NCBI GenBank assembly: GCA_025451875.1
Contig: JANWJQ010000164.1
Span: 1-64,000, forward strand
DNA length: 64,000 nt
Reading direction: 5' to 3'
Origin: Rhizomicrobium sp.
Lineage (GTDB): Bacteria > Pseudomonadota > Alphaproteobacteria > Micropepsales > Micropepsaceae
How positions within the stretch are numbered: the first letter of the stretch is position 1; every line of letters starts with the position of its first letter. Of the stretch, positions 19,012 to 29,176 are shown one piece after another. Under the pieces are notes generated by a model. It saw only the letters and a list, made by a program, of their open reading frames with translations, was not told where the DNA came from and did no database searches. The translations under genes and the position numbers were made by a program.

Positions 19012-19866
19012 TCATGCGCTTAGCTGGACCGGTGCGGCAGTTTCGGGCTTCCGCAGCAGACCGGAATAAGCGCGCTGGCGGCGCACCACGATCAGCGGCG
19101 CTCCGACGCTTTGGCAGAACTCCGCCCAGATTTCGTTGTCGCCGACATCGTCGGAGATCAGCAGTCCGCCGGGCCGCAACGCACGCCACAGCCGCGGATA
19201 GGCCCAGCTGCGGCCTTCCTGCGTTTTGTCGGAGTCGTAATGGATGAGGTCGTAACCGTCCGACAGATGCAGTGCCTTCGGAATGCCGCGCCGGTCGGAA
19301 TGGCGAAGCAATGTCCAGCGCTCACGCATCTCGTCCGGCACCGCAGCGCCCACCCAGGAACGGCCGATCAGGAATGGATAAGGCAGATCGACGCTCACCA
19401 GCCGGCCCTGCGTACGCTCTGTGGCCTTGAGGAAGGCGAGCGACGACCACCCCAGCGCGACCCCGGTTTCCAGGATGTCGCGCGCGCCGATCCCCACCGC
19501 CGCAGAATAAGCGAGGCGCAGGTCGGAGGAGCCTGCCAGTCCCAGTTGATGAAAGGGAATCGCCAACCGGTCGATCCGCTGGCGCCCGCGCTCAAACAGC
19601 GAGGGATGCACCGCGCGCGGATCGTGGATCAGCGAGTTCACGCCGATCGCGCGCAGTGCAGTCAGCAGATCATGCGCATGCGCGCCATAAACCGCGTCCG
19701 TTTCCTCACGCGAGAAGAAGCGAAGCTTGCGCCCGGTGATCCGCCGTCCGACCCGGTCCGCGTAATAGGGCCACACGTCGGGGTCGGCGGCGTGGGAAGC
19801 CACCGCGATCATTTTGTAGGGAAGCGTTCGATAGAGACGAGCATGCATGATACGGGAGTCCGTCAA
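19012..19866 (-). CDS. Class I SAM-dependent methyltransferase
   Basis: GARDILETGVALGWSSLAFLKATERTQGRLVSVDLPYP...YDLIHYDSDKTQEGRSWAYPRLWRALRPGGLLISDDVGDN. Confidence 0.82.
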   Translation of the reverse strand: MTDSRIMHARLYRTLPYKMIAVASHAADPDVWPYYADRVGRRITGRKLRFFSREETDAVYGAHAHDLLTALRAIGVNSLIHDPRAVHPSLFERGRQRIDRLAIPFHQLGLAGSSDLRLAYSAAVGIGARDILETGVALGWSSLAFLKATERTQGRLVSVDLPYPFLIGRSWVGAAVPDEMRERWTLLRHSDRRGIPKALHLSDGYDLIHYDSDKTQEGRSWAYPRLWRALRPGGLLISDDVGDNEIWAEFCQSVGAPLIVVRRQRAYSGLLRKPETAAPVQLSA

Positions 19867-21209
19867 GTGGATTGGAAAGATGCAGTAGCGAGGGCCGGTT
19901 CAATGCGTGGCTGTGGAATTCGGAGGCGCGTGGCGATAGGCAGGCGCGCGCTTACGCAGCCATGGGTGTAAAGGCACGCAAGAACCGCGAATATCCAGGC
20001 GATGTCGGTGTGCTTGAACGCCACCGTCACGGAGAAATTGTTCAGCAGGAACACGAAGAAGAAAATGCTGAACGCCGCCCAAGCGGGTTCGCCTGGCTCG
20101 CGCAGCACGCGGCTTGCAAGACGCGTGATCGTGACGAACACAAAGACCGCGAACAACAGAACGCCCGGAACACCCAGATCCAGCCACACGTCGAGATAGC
20201 CGTTGTGGCCATGCGCCGGCAGCCGCGCCCAATCCAGAACATATTCGCGAACGCCCCCGGCCCCCGCGTCGGTCCAGAATGCGCGATAACCAGCGCCAAG
20301 AATCGGATGGCTCGCCTTGGCAACAGCGATCGCGCCGGTCCAGAGCGTGGTGCGGCCGGAGAACGTATCGTCGCGCCCAAGTTCGGTAAGGATAAAGTTG
20401 AACAGAAGCACCACGGCCGCCAGCACCGAGAGGCCAAGCGTGATGACAATGGTGAGCTTGATGCCGCTGGACAAGCGCTTGTTGCGCAGAATGGCAATGA
20501 GGAACATGAAGGCGAAGCCGCCCATCATCATCAGCCAACTCGCGCGCGACTGGGATTCGATGCTGAGGAACAGAAATATCGCGATGGTCGCCCAGCGTAT
20601 CGGCCACTCCCAGCGATAACGCGGTCGCACATAGACCGAGACGGTGACAGCAATGGCGGCGATACGTCCAAGGATCGCCTTGTGGCCGTAAACGCCCTTC
20701 CACGAGCCCGTATTGATCATCGAGTGTTCGATGGCCTGCTGCGGATCGGCGATGGTGTAGAGAATGCTTAAAGCACCGCCAACGAACAGCGCCAGCAAAA
20801 GTCGGCGCAGGAATTCCTCGGGCGAAAGGCGTTGTGCAATGTAGATGCAGAATACGCCCGTCATGACCAGCGCCGCCGCGCGGCGGAAGGTCGTGCCGGG
20901 ATCAACGCTCCACGCGATCGAGAGCACAGGCAGCGCAAACACGGCAACGAGCAGCGGATTGCTCTTGATGGTGTCGAGCGCCTGCCCTGGCCGCCGCGCA
21001 AGTATCACAAACGCCACGGCATAGACCGCCAGAGCCGACAGCAATGAGGCAGGATTGGAATCGCTCAGTGCGTCGTCGCTTGTCGTGGAACCGATCAGCA
21101 GAAGCGGCTCCAGCGACTGCGTCACCAGCAACAGCGCCATGAATATATAGGCGCTTTCCAGCCTTCCCGGCGGCGGCATGCCTTGCGCGGTGATCGTGTC
21201 CGCCCGCAT
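19863..21209 (-). CDS. O-antigen ligase/polymerase family protein (candidate Wzy)
   Basis: Multi-TM; GRDDTFSGRTTLWTGAIAVAKASHPILGAGYRAFW...HGHNGYLDVWLDLGVPGVLLFAVF is the WzyC/Wzy_C signature. Start set at MRADTITAQ. Confidence 0.92.
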   Translation of the reverse strand: MRADTITAQGMPPPGRLESAYIFMALLLVTQSLEPLLLIGSTTSDDALSDSNPASLLSALAVYAVAFVILARRPGQALDTIKSNPLLVAVFALPVLSIAWSVDPGTTFRRAAALVMTGVFCIYIAQRLSPEEFLRRLLLALFVGGALSILYTIADPQQAIEHSMINTGSWKGVYGHKAILGRIAAIAVTVSVYVRPRYRWEWPIRWATIAIFLFLSIESQSRASWLMMMGGFAFMFLIAILRNKRLSSGIKLTIVITLGLSVLAAVVLLFNFILTELGRDDTFSGRTTLWTGAIAVAKASHPILGAGYRAFWTDAGAGGVREYVLDWARLPAHGHNGYLDVWLDLGVPGVLLFAVFVFVTITRLASRVLREPGEPAWAAFSIFFFVFLLNNFSVTVAFKHTDIAWIFAVLACLYTHGCVSARLPIATRLRIPQPRIEPALATASFQST

Positions 21210-21211
21210 GA

Positions 21212-22408
21212 TCAGCCTTCCAGCACATCGAGATATTGGGCCGCCGCCGCCGCCACGCTGAAGCTTTGCGCACGCGTCTGCGAAATCTGGGTATCCGGCA
21301 GCGCCGTGAGCGTAGCGATAAGTGCGCGTCCCAAGGCCTGCGGATTTTCCGGCGTCACAAGCGTTCCGTAGCGGCCACCGCCCAGAATTTCGCGTGGACC
21401 ACTTGGGCAGTCCGTCGCGATCACGGGCGCACCACACGCCATCGCTTCCACCAGCGCGTTCGGGAAACCCTCCCAACGCGAAGAGAGGACGAACGCGCCG
21501 GCTCGCGCCATCAGCGGAAACGGATTGTCGAGAAAGCCCGGCATGTCGATGTCATAGGCAAGACCAAGCCGTTCCGACGAAGCGAGTAACGCACCGCGTT
21601 CCGGCCCTTCGCCGAGAATGACGAGGCGACAATCCACCTGCGCGCGCGTGATCGCGAATGCTTCCAGCAGAATGTCGAAACCCTTCTGACGATGCAGCCG
21701 CCCCGCCGCGAGAATGATCGGCGGTCCCTTCCGCTCGAACCAGGGATGCGTCAGCGGTGCCTGCGCGCGCACCTCCACATCGCTATCGAAAACCGGATTG
21801 TGGATAACGCGTATCTTCTTTTTTGAAAGACGTCCGAAATTCGCCAGATCCGCCGCGACGCCACCAGACACCGCCACGATTGCATCCGCGGCACGATAAA
21901 TATGCGGCACGGCGCGATAGAGCATCTTCTGCCACACACCGACCGCTTCGCGCGCCTTGGACGAGATCTGGTTGCGCTCCGAAATTACGAGTCGAAACGG
22001 CATCCGCGAGAGCCGCGTCGCCGCGACGGTCGCCAGGTTCATATGCGTAAGCGCAGACAACACGGCACGCGGGCCCGTGCGCCGGAAATGTTTGGCAAGC
22101 GCCCCGATGGATTGCGAAACGCGCGGCCGACCGAGAACCTTCAACCCGACGCCCGGCGGTATCTCATCAAGGTAGGCGCCATCGCCGCGTACGAGAATAA
22201 GTTCGACCTGGCGCCCCGCCGCGACCATACCGCGCGCCAGCCTGAGAACCGCGCGCTCCGCGCCGCCACCACGAAGATCGTGCAGAACGATCGCGATATG
22301 ACCCGCCGAAGCAGACGCCGTGCTGAACGTCTGCGCCAGGCCCGGACCGAATTGGCGGATCCGGATGTCATCGGCACCGGACTCGAAGGAAGCAGATGTG
22401 GCCGACAT
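21212..22408 (-). CDS. Glycosyltransferase family 4
   Basis: VLHDLRGGGAERAVLRLARGMVAAGRQVELILVR; ILAAGRLHRQKGFDILLEAF; FVLSSRWEGFPNALVEAMACGAPVIATDCPSGPREIL. TGATG overlap with the upstream gene. Confidence 0.95.
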   Translation of the reverse strand: MSATSASFESGADDIRIRQFGPGLAQTFSTASASAGHIAIVLHDLRGGGAERAVLRLARGMVAAGRQVELILVRGDGAYLDEIPPGVGLKVLGRPRVSQSIGALAKHFRRTGPRAVLSALTHMNLATVAATRLSRMPFRLVISERNQISSKAREAVGVWQKMLYRAVPHIYRAADAIVAVSGGVAADLANFGRLSKKKIRVIHNPVFDSDVEVRAQAPLTHPWFERKGPPIILAAGRLHRQKGFDILLEAFAITRAQVDCRLVILGEGPERGALLASSERLGLAYDIDMPGFLDNPFPLMARAGAFVLSSRWEGFPNALVEAMACGAPVIATDCPSGPREILGGGRYGTLVTPENPQALGRALIATLTALPDTQISQTRAQSFSVAAAAAQYLDVLEG

Positions 22409-23076
22409 CAGAACCCCGTGCCGTGGCCCAGCTCGCGCCGCAGCGTTTTGACGATGATCGCGATATCCAGCGCGAGGTTGTTGCTCCGGCAATAAGCGAG
22501 ATCGAGCCGCACGCGCATCCGCGCATGCAGCGGATCGACGGTTGGCCCGCGATAGCCCTGCACCTGCGCCAACCCCGTGATGCCCGGCCGTACGCGATGA
22601 CGCCGAAAATAGAACGGCACCAGATCTTCATACAGCGCGCCGCCCGCCAGCATGCCGACGGCATGCGGCCTGGGCCCCACAAGCGACATATCGCCCTTGA
22701 TGACGTTCAGAAGTTGCGGCAATTCGTCGATGTTCGTGCGCCGCAGAAAAGCGCCGAGCGGCGTGATGCGCGGATCATCCTGTTGCGTCTGGGCGATGCC
22801 GCGAGCGTCGCCCAGATGACACCACATCGTGCGGAATTTGTAGATGCGGAACGGCCGGTTGTCCCAGCCATAGCGCGTCTGGGTGAATAAGACCGGCCCT
22901 TTGCTCTCCAGCCTGATCGCAATCGCCACCAGCATCAGCAACGGCGACAACAGCAGGAGTGCCGCGCCCGCGGCAACGACATCGAATACCAGCTTCGGCG
23001 TAATGTGGAAACGCGCAGCACGAACGGGTTGATAAGATCGGGCCTGGTACCAGGAGGCTGTCAGCATTCTGTTCAT
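22408..23076 (-). CDS. Sugar transferase (exopolysaccharide polyprenyl glycosylphosphotransferase)
   Basis: [26 protein letters not shown]...[38 protein letters not shown]...[19 protein letters not shown]. Confidence 0.95.
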   Translation of the reverse strand: MNRMLTASWYQARSYQPVRAARFHITPKLVFDVVAAGAALLLLSPLLMLVAIAIRLESKGPVLFTQTRYGWDNRPFRIYKFRTMWCHLGDARGIAQTQQDDPRITPLGAFLRRTNIDELPQLLNVIKGDMSLVGPRPHAVGMLAGGALYEDLVPFYFRRHRVRPGITGLAQVQGYRGPTVDPLHARMRVRLDLAYCRSNNLALDIAIIVKTLRRELGHGTGF

Positions 23077-23124
23077 TGTTCACTCCAACTAGCGCCTCTG
23101 TGCTTTGCCCTCCCCGGCATTTCC

Positions 23125-25368
23125 TCAGCTTATGTAGTAATTGGCGTAGCTCGCGCGTTGGCCATGCGACCGCGCGGCGTATCCGAACGAGTCCATCAGC
23201 TTCATGTCGGTGTATGTCAGCGCCATGCCAGCGACCGGCACGTCGAGCGTGCGGATCAGCCGCGCGGCTTCTTGCATCGCGCTGCGCGGCGTCTCGTGCC
23301 AGCGCGTCAGCATCACGATAGAATCGGCATGGCTTGCCACCACGCGCGGTTCGGCGAGCGGCAGCAGCGGCGCGGTATCGACGAGGACGATGTCGAAGCG
23401 CTTGCGCAGTGCATCGAACACACGCCCGAGGTCGTGGCTAAAAAATATGTCACGGCCCGCCATGTCGCCATTGGCGATGGGCAGAATCATCGCGTTGGAA
23501 AGTGGGTCATGATAGAGACAGCTTTCCAACGGCGCAGAACCGTCCAGCAATTCCACCAATCCAGCGCGGATCGGCTGGCGCACATAGGACGACATCGCGC
23601 GCTTGCGCATGTCCGCATCGATGATGACGACCCGTGCGCCGGATTCCGCCGCCTGACGGCCGAGTGCAAGCGTCGTCGTCGTCTTGCCCTCGTTGGGAAG
23701 CGCAGACATCAGCGCCACGACTTTCGGTGGAGATCCTGTGCGTGACAGGAAAAGCGACGTCCGCAGATTGCGGATCGCTTCGGCGAAATCCGACATCGGC
23801 CGCTTGACCACGTAGGAAACCGGATCGGCCTTGGCGATGCGTGGCACCACCGCAATCACCGGCATGCCCACAGTGTTCTCTGCTTCTTCGGGCGAACGCA
23901 CGCCACGATCCATGAATTCCTTCAGCAAGATGGCGCCGGCGCTCGCGAAAGCGGCAAAGAGCATGGCCGCCGCCGCGGCGAGCAGCCATGATGGACGCGA
24001 CGGCTTCAGCGGTATCGTTGCTGGTGAAATGACATTCGCGTCGGCGTCCTGAATGTCCGCTTGCGCATCCGTCTGCTTGAGCCGCGTGAGGAATGACTCA
24101 TAGACACCGCGCACCGCGTCGGCATCGCGCTGCAATTCGGCAAGCCGTACGCCGGCCGCGTTGTTGAAAGCGAGTGTGTTGCGATCACGATTGACACTGG
24201 CTGCGAGCGACGCCGTACGCTGCTGCGCGGCGGATGTCATCTCTTTTTGCTGGCTGATAATGCGCGTGACTTCGGCCGATATGGCCCCATTGATCGCCGC
24301 AAGCTGGTTGTGAACCTTGATCAGATCCGGATGCTTCGGGCCGTAGCGCTTCGATAGATCTGCATATTGCTGCAACAGGGTGGCTTGTTGGCCGCGCAGT
24401 TCTCGCACCGTATCCGACATGGCGGCCTGGCCGACCGCGCCGGTACCGCCGCCACGATATTGCTGCAGATCCGCGGCGAGTTTGCCTTCTTCTTCGGCCT
24501 GCTGCGCCTGCGCCGAGGCAAGCTGGGTGTTGAGTGCGGTGATTTCCTGCTCGGTCAGCGGCGCACCGACCGCATTGAGCAGGCCATGTTTGGTCTTGTA
24601 ATCCGCGACGGCCTGTTCGGCATCGTAAACTTGACGCTTGAGGCTCTCCACATGACGCGCAATCAGGACATTGGCCTGACGCGTGGCTTTGGCCTTCATA
24701 TCCTTTTGCTGCTCGATGTACGTCTGCGCGACCGCGTTTGCGATGCGGACCGCCTTGGCGGCATCTTCCGACCAGAATCCGACAGTGATCACATATGTCA
24801 GGCCTTGGCGGGTAATGACCAGGTTCTTCTCAAACGCTTCCGTTACGCCTTCCAGCGTGCGATCCGCACTGTTCACATCCGTTGCAGGCTCCACGCCGAG
24901 ATAAACCAGGATGTCGCGAAAGCCCGTCTTCACGGCGCCCAGTGTCCAGGTGAATATGTTCTTGGGGCGCAACGCCGCGTTGAATTCCGGATCCTTCTCG
25001 AGATGCAGTTTGGCGATCACGCCGTGCGCCAGCGCGGGCGATTGCAAAACCTGCACTTCCGAATCCACCACGAAGGTATCGGACGGCAGGTTCGAAAGCA
25101 CTGCCTGCAGATCCACCACCTGCTCATGCCTTGTGTCGAGCATGATCGTCGCTGTGCTCTGATAGAGTGGCGTGAGGAAAAACGTGACGACCAGAACCGC
25201 CGCCGCCGCGGCGCTGCCCACGAACAGCGCAAGCCTGCGGTTGCGATGGATCGCCGCCAGAATGTCGATCAGGAAAATCTTGGCGTTGTCTTCACCCTGC
25301 GTATGGCTCTGCGTGGGATCGACATAGTGATCCGGCAGTCCGGCGGGGGTGCTTGGAACGAAGTTCAT
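23125..25368 (-). CDS. Polysaccharide co-polymerase / BY-type tyrosine autokinase (Wzc-like)
   Basis: Wzz-type N-terminus (VVTFFLTPLYQSTATIMLDTRHEQV), coiled coil, Walker A SALPNEGKTTTTLALG, Walker A' VVIIDADMRKR, C-terminal Tyr cluster SYANYYIS. Confidence 0.93.
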   Translation of the reverse strand: MNFVPSTPAGLPDHYVDPTQSHTQGEDNAKIFLIDILAAIHRNRRLALFVGSAAAAAVLVVTFFLTPLYQSTATIMLDTRHEQVVDLQAVLSNLPSDTFVVDSEVQVLQSPALAHGVIAKLHLEKDPEFNAALRPKNIFTWTLGAVKTGFRDILVYLGVEPATDVNSADRTLEGVTEAFEKNLVITRQGLTYVITVGFWSEDAAKAVRIANAVAQTYIEQQKDMKAKATRQANVLIARHVESLKRQVYDAEQAVADYKTKHGLLNAVGAPLTEQEITALNTQLASAQAQQAEEEGKLAADLQQYRGGGTGAVGQAAMSDTVRELRGQQATLLQQYADLSKRYGPKHPDLIKVHNQLAAINGAISAEVTRIISQQKEMTSAAQQRTASLAASVNRDRNTLAFNNAAGVRLAELQRDADAVRGVYESFLTRLKQTDAQADIQDADANVISPATIPLKPSRPSWLLAAAAAMLFAAFASAGAILLKEFMDRGVRSPEEAENTVGMPVIAVVPRIAKADPVSYVVKRPMSDFAEAIRNLRTSLFLSRTGSPPKVVALMSALPNEGKTTTTLALGRQAAESGARVVIIDADMRKRAMSSYVRQPIRAGLVELLDGSAPLESCLYHDPLSNAMILPIANGDMAGRDIFFSHDLGRVFDALRKRFDIVLVDTAPLLPLAEPRVVASHADSIVMLTRWHETPRSAMQEAARLIRTLDVPVAGMALTYTDMKLMDSFGYAARSHGQRASYANYYIS

Positions 25369-25390
25369 TGGGCATCCTTTGTGTGCGAGC

Positions 25391-25975
25391 TCAGAAGTAG
25401 CGTTCGCTGATACGGATGGTGTCCCCCGGTTGGACCGCAAGCGTTGAGGTCAGATCGTATTGTTTCTCCGATGCGTCGTGGGCATGTCGGATGTAAACGT
25501 CAGACATGTCGGCGCGATAGGTGAAGCCTTGCGCCGTCGCCACCGCGGCCATCACAGTTAGATTCGGCTCGTAGGAATAGCGCCCGGGCTTGTTGATCTC
25601 GCCCAAGATGTAGAAGGGGCGCAGATCGACGCTGGAGATGGTGACGTTGGGATTTTGCACATAACCATGCGAGAGCGTCGTCACAACGGCCTCGCGCAGT
25701 TGTGGGATCGTTTCTCCGGCTGCTGCGACCTGGCCGGCCAGCGGCAAGGTGATCTTGCCGTCGGGCGCCACGACATAGTCGCCGCTCAGATTGCTTTCAC
25801 CGAACACATCGATATGCACCTTGTCGCCATTGGCCAGGCGATAATCCTGTGCAGCGATGTCCGCCTGCCTCAACGCATCGTCCGAGCCGATGACGGGACC
25901 GTTCGAACAGGCTGCCGCCATCAGGGCGAAAGAAAAAACGACTGTGACGTATAGCGGTTTGCGAGAAATCGCCAT
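25391..25975 (-). CDS. Polysaccharide export lipoprotein (Wza-like)
   Basis: Lipobox LMAAAC; DYRLANGDKVHIDVFGESNLSGDYVVAPDGKITLPLAGQVAAAGETIPQLREAV...DLRPFYILGEINKPGRYSY. Confidence 0.93.
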   Translation of the reverse strand: MAISRKPLYVTVVFSFALMAAACSNGPVIGSDDALRQADIAAQDYRLANGDKVHIDVFGESNLSGDYVVAPDGKITLPLAGQVAAAGETIPQLREAVVTTLSHGYVQNPNVTISSVDLRPFYILGEINKPGRYSYEPNLTVMAAVATAQGFTYRADMSDVYIRHAHDASEKQYDLTSTLAVQPGDTIRISERYF

Positions 25976-26121
25976 GACAACACTCCAACAAATTTTCAAA
26001 CGGCGCTCGACGGGGCGCGCGCGCAGATTCGCGATGGTTCCTTATCGGCGTGAGCGAACACCGCGAGCGTCCCGCCATTCCGGCAGCATCTCCTTGCTGT
26101 GCTGCGCAACGGAATGCTAGC

Positions 26122-26159
26122 GAACCTGGTTCATGAATTAGTGTGATAAAGATGGGACA
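26122..26159. promoter_or_regulatory. Putative shared operator, copy 2 (upstream of wza-like gene)
   Basis: gaacctg-N13-TGTGATAAAG-atgggaca; matches 8317..8353. Confidence 0.45.
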
Positions 26160-26182
26160 ACGCCTGCGCGTTTTTGCGACGC

Positions 26183-27679
26183 TCAGCGCGCAAGCTGCAA
26201 TCGCACAACAACTTCAAGTCCGCGGTCCGGACGATTGCGTACAGCAACCGTTCCGCCAAGCGCTTCGATGTTGCGCTTGACGATCCACAAACCGAGACCT
26301 TGATGCTGATGCGTCGAGCCTGGCGTATCGCGAAAACTCGCGGCGCGATCGAAGATTTGCGGTAGAAGTTCCGGTGCAACGCCCGGTCCGCGATCCATCA
26401 CGGTGAAACATGCGTCGCCACCGTCCGGCGCAAGCCGCACTTCGATGACACCATTTTCCGGCGTAAAACTTGCTGCATTTTCGAGCAGATTCTCGATCAC
26501 CGGTTCCATCAGCTCGTCGCTGGCAAGCGCAACGACACCACTATCCACCGCCATGACAAGATGCTTTCCCTGCGCGGCGAGAATGTTCTCGTAGGCCGGC
26601 AGGCTCGTACGCAGCAAAACGGAGAGATCGGTCGGGCCGCGTGCCGGAAAGATAAGATCGGCGGCGGCGTTTTCCAGATCGCGATAGGCGTTGACCATCG
26701 CGTCCAGTCGCATCACAGCGCGCTCAATAAGCTGGATGCTACGGTGGGCAACGGTGTCCGCCGGTGACACGGCGCGTTTCAGAGGCTCCACCGATTGCGC
26801 GATGACCGCCAGCGGCGTCTTCAACGCATGGCCATTCTCTTCCGCCGCCTCGCGAATGCGGTTCTGCGAGGCGATGAGTGCGTTCACGAGCGAATCGAAA
26901 TCTTCCGTCACCCGCGTCAGTTCGGGAATGGTGTTGAGCTGGCGAAACGAAATCTGCGCATCTTCGTGCAGGCGTATCCGGCGCGCCGCGAGCCGGAATC
27001 GCTCCACGTTCCGCCACATGTGGAAGAACACCCAAACCAGAAGGATGGTGCTGAGAAGATAGATGGTTGCCGCGATCCGCAGAACCGGCGTCTTCCAGAA
27101 CGATGAGCCTACCGGCCATGAGGTGAGGCTTGCGGCATTCTCCGAGCTGATGACCACCCAGCAATTGCCATCGACGTGAACGGGCGTCATGGCGGTCAGC
27201 ACCTCCTGCGTGCCTTCCGGATTGACGAAGCGCTTACCCAGATTGGTCGTGCCATCGCAGGTTGGCGCGAGTAGCGTGAAGATGCCGGAGCGGATCAGCT
27301 GGGCGCGTTCGCGCTCGAGATATTCCTTGGGAAAGACCGGCGTGGACGCCACATAGATGAAGCCATCAGGGGGCGAACCTGCCAGCCGCATGAGCACCTT
27401 GATACGGGTATGCCTGCCGGCGGCGCGCGTCATGGCGTCCTGCAGCAGATGTGCGGGTTCCACACTGAAACGCTCGAGGCGCGGCGTCAGCAGAGCGGCC
27501 GTCACGCGGTTGGTCTGATCCACCGCGTTGGAAAGAAGCCGCTCCTGTTCCTGCTCGGCGCGGCTGAACTGCCAATACAAGATCAGCGGCACCGACAGCA
27601 GGATCAGCGCCAGAAGCGAAAGTTTGACGGAAAAGGAATGAACAAGGTTCGACAGCGCGCGCTTATTGCTCGCTTCCAT
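26183..27679 (-). CDS. Sensor histidine kinase (membrane)
   Basis: Two TM regions; HisKA-like EENGHALKTPLAVIAQSVEPLKR; HATPase PVIENLLENAASFTPENGVIEVRL, DRGPGVAPELLPQIFDRAASFR, HQGLGLWIVKRNIEALGG. Confidence 0.93.
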   Translation of the reverse strand: MEASNKRALSNLVHSFSVKLSLLALILLSVPLILYWQFSRAEQEQERLLSNAVDQTNRVTAALLTPRLERFSVEPAHLLQDAMTRAAGRHTRIKVLMRLAGSPPDGFIYVASTPVFPKEYLERERAQLIRSGIFTLLAPTCDGTTNLGKRFVNPEGTQEVLTAMTPVHVDGNCWVVISSENAASLTSWPVGSSFWKTPVLRIAATIYLLSTILLVWVFFHMWRNVERFRLAARRIRLHEDAQISFRQLNTIPELTRVTEDFDSLVNALIASQNRIREAAEENGHALKTPLAVIAQSVEPLKRAVSPADTVAHRSIQLIERAVMRLDAMVNAYRDLENAAADLIFPARGPTDLSVLLRTSLPAYENILAAQGKHLVMAVDSGVVALASDELMEPVIENLLENAASFTPENGVIEVRLAPDGGDACFTVMDRGPGVAPELLPQIFDRAASFRDTPGSTHQHQGLGLWIVKRNIEALGGTVAVRNRPDRGLEVVVRLQLAR

Positions 27680-28418
27680 CCCGCCACCTGTATCCAAAAC
27701 CGGGATAGTTATTGATGGTGGAGAATACCGGGTCCACCTCGCGAAACTTCTGCCGGATACGTTTGACGAAGGCGCGAACATTGGTGCGGAAGCCGACCTC
27801 GCCCTCGCCGGCCATGAAACCTTCGCCATGCACGATGTCGTAGATCTCGCGATAACTCACGTCGCGGCTGGCATTCTCTGCGAGATAGGCCACGATGTTG
27901 AACTCGGTGAGAGTGAGGTTCACGTTCTTCTGCTTCCACTGAGCGCGGCGGGAATCATAGCGCAACGTCAATCTACCGCTGGCGAAGATGTCCGCACTAC
28001 CCGATTGAGGTTCCACGACACTGCGGCTCTTCTCACCACTGAGAATAAGCTCGATGCGCCGCAACAGAATCGCAAAGCTGCGGGACTTTTCGATGAAATC
28101 CACCGCTCCGCCCAGCAATCCGGCCTCTTCATAGATTTGGTCGCTCAGCATGGTGAGAAAAATGATCGGGATATCGATGTTTTGCGCCCGCAGCCGCTGC
28201 ATCACCTCAATGCCGGTGATGCCGGGCATCTTCCAGTCGAGCAGCAGCAAATCTGCGTCGCTGTTCTCCGACAGATAGCCCACCGCGGCCTCTCCGCCCA
28301 AAAAAGGATTGGCATGATAGCCCGCGTTGGAAAGGTTCGTACTCACCGACTCCAGGAACAGGGCGTCATCATCGACAACCATGACGTGGCCGCGTGTGGA
28401 AGTGGGATTAGTCTGCAT
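27663..28418 (-). CDS. Response regulator, OmpR/PhoB-type winged-helix DNA-binding domain
   Basis: VMVVDDDALFLESV; LLLLDWKMPGITGIEVM; winged helix NVNLTLTEFNIVAYLAENASRDVSYREIYDIVHG...VRAFVKRIRQKFREVDP...NYPGFGYRW. Confidence 0.92.
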   Translation of the reverse strand: MQTNPTSTRGHVMVVDDDALFLESVSTNLSNAGYHANPFLGGEAAVGYLSENSDADLLLLDWKMPGITGIEVMQRLRAQNIDIPIIFLTMLSDQIYEEAGLLGGAVDFIEKSRSFAILLRRIELILSGEKSRSVVEPQSGSADIFASGRLTLRYDSRRAQWKQKNVNLTLTEFNIVAYLAENASRDVSYREIYDIVHGEGFMAGEGEVGFRTNVRAFVKRIRQKFREVDPVFSTINNYPGFGYRWRDGSEQ

Positions 28419-28941
28419 TGTTCCTCGCTGTCAGGATTTTGCGCACGCAGGTGTCGGAGCTGTCGATTGACTCGCCGCCGTCCTTCGCGCTGCCGTATTT
28501 CAAAGCGCGGAAAGATGTCGAATTCACGTTCGGGTAGAAGAAAATACTGAACGAGCATCCGGGCGCCGCATAGATCCATTTGCGCGACAGGGCACTGTTC
28601 TCCATGCGCGCGGGCGCACCCAACCGTTTCTGCACACCGTCGGGATCGAGGCCCAGAAGACTTTGTGGATCGATCGAAGCAACTGTTATCGGGGCGTCGA
28701 GATCGGCCGCGTGCATATCGCGCGGCGGTGATCTTTTCGGCTTAACCGCGACTGTGTGCTGTTGCGGGACGACACGCACGAGCGCGGAGACCCCGCCCGG
28801 CGGCGGTGCCACAGATGGTGGGCGGTTGCTCATGCCTATGCAGCCGCTGAGCGACGCCAAAGCGAACACGGCAAGAATGGTCAGATCGAGCGACCGGGCG
28901 TTGCGCTGTTTCAACGATAAACCAGATGTTCGGTTGCACAT
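28408..28941 (-). CDS. Lipoprotein with a BamE/SmpA-like C-terminal segment
   Basis: Lipobox FALASLSGC; C-terminal SLLGLDPDGVQKRLGAPARMENSALSRKWIYAAPGCSFSIFFYP. Start set at MCNRTSG. Confidence 0.65.
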   Translation of the reverse strand: MCNRTSGLSLKQRNARSLDLTILAVFALASLSGCIGMSNRPPSVAPPPGGVSALVRVVPQQHTVAVKPKRSPPRDMHAADLDAPITVASIDPQSLLGLDPDGVQKRLGAPARMENSALSRKWIYAAPGCSFSIFFYPNVNSTSFRALKYGSAKDGGESIDSSDTCVRKILTARNNAD

Positions 28942-29176
28942 GTGCGCCGCTCCACTCGGACATCGAATGCTCCCTCTCTGGAAGCGATGCATTCACCGGC
29001 TGGCTGCGTCGCGTTTTTGTTCGCACAATACTACAGGGCTAAAAAGTCCGTAATGCGTTGTTCGAGAAATGCCACAACTCAAATTTTGTTCCAAGTCTCT
29101 AGGCACCTTATTTTCCCAACAAGTGGCGGAAATGTGGGAAAACGCCGGATATTGGATTTCAACGGCAGGGAAACTC

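Noticed and set aside
17901-19247. 448-aa plus-strand ORF
   Set aside because: Antisense to a clear glycosyltransferase; compositional shadow ORF.
23125-28418. Search for further EcfG-type promoters (GGAAC-N16/17-CGTT) in other upstream regions
   Set aside because: GGAAC-like strings occur (for example near 26033, 8316 and 4885) but lack a correctly spaced CGTT.
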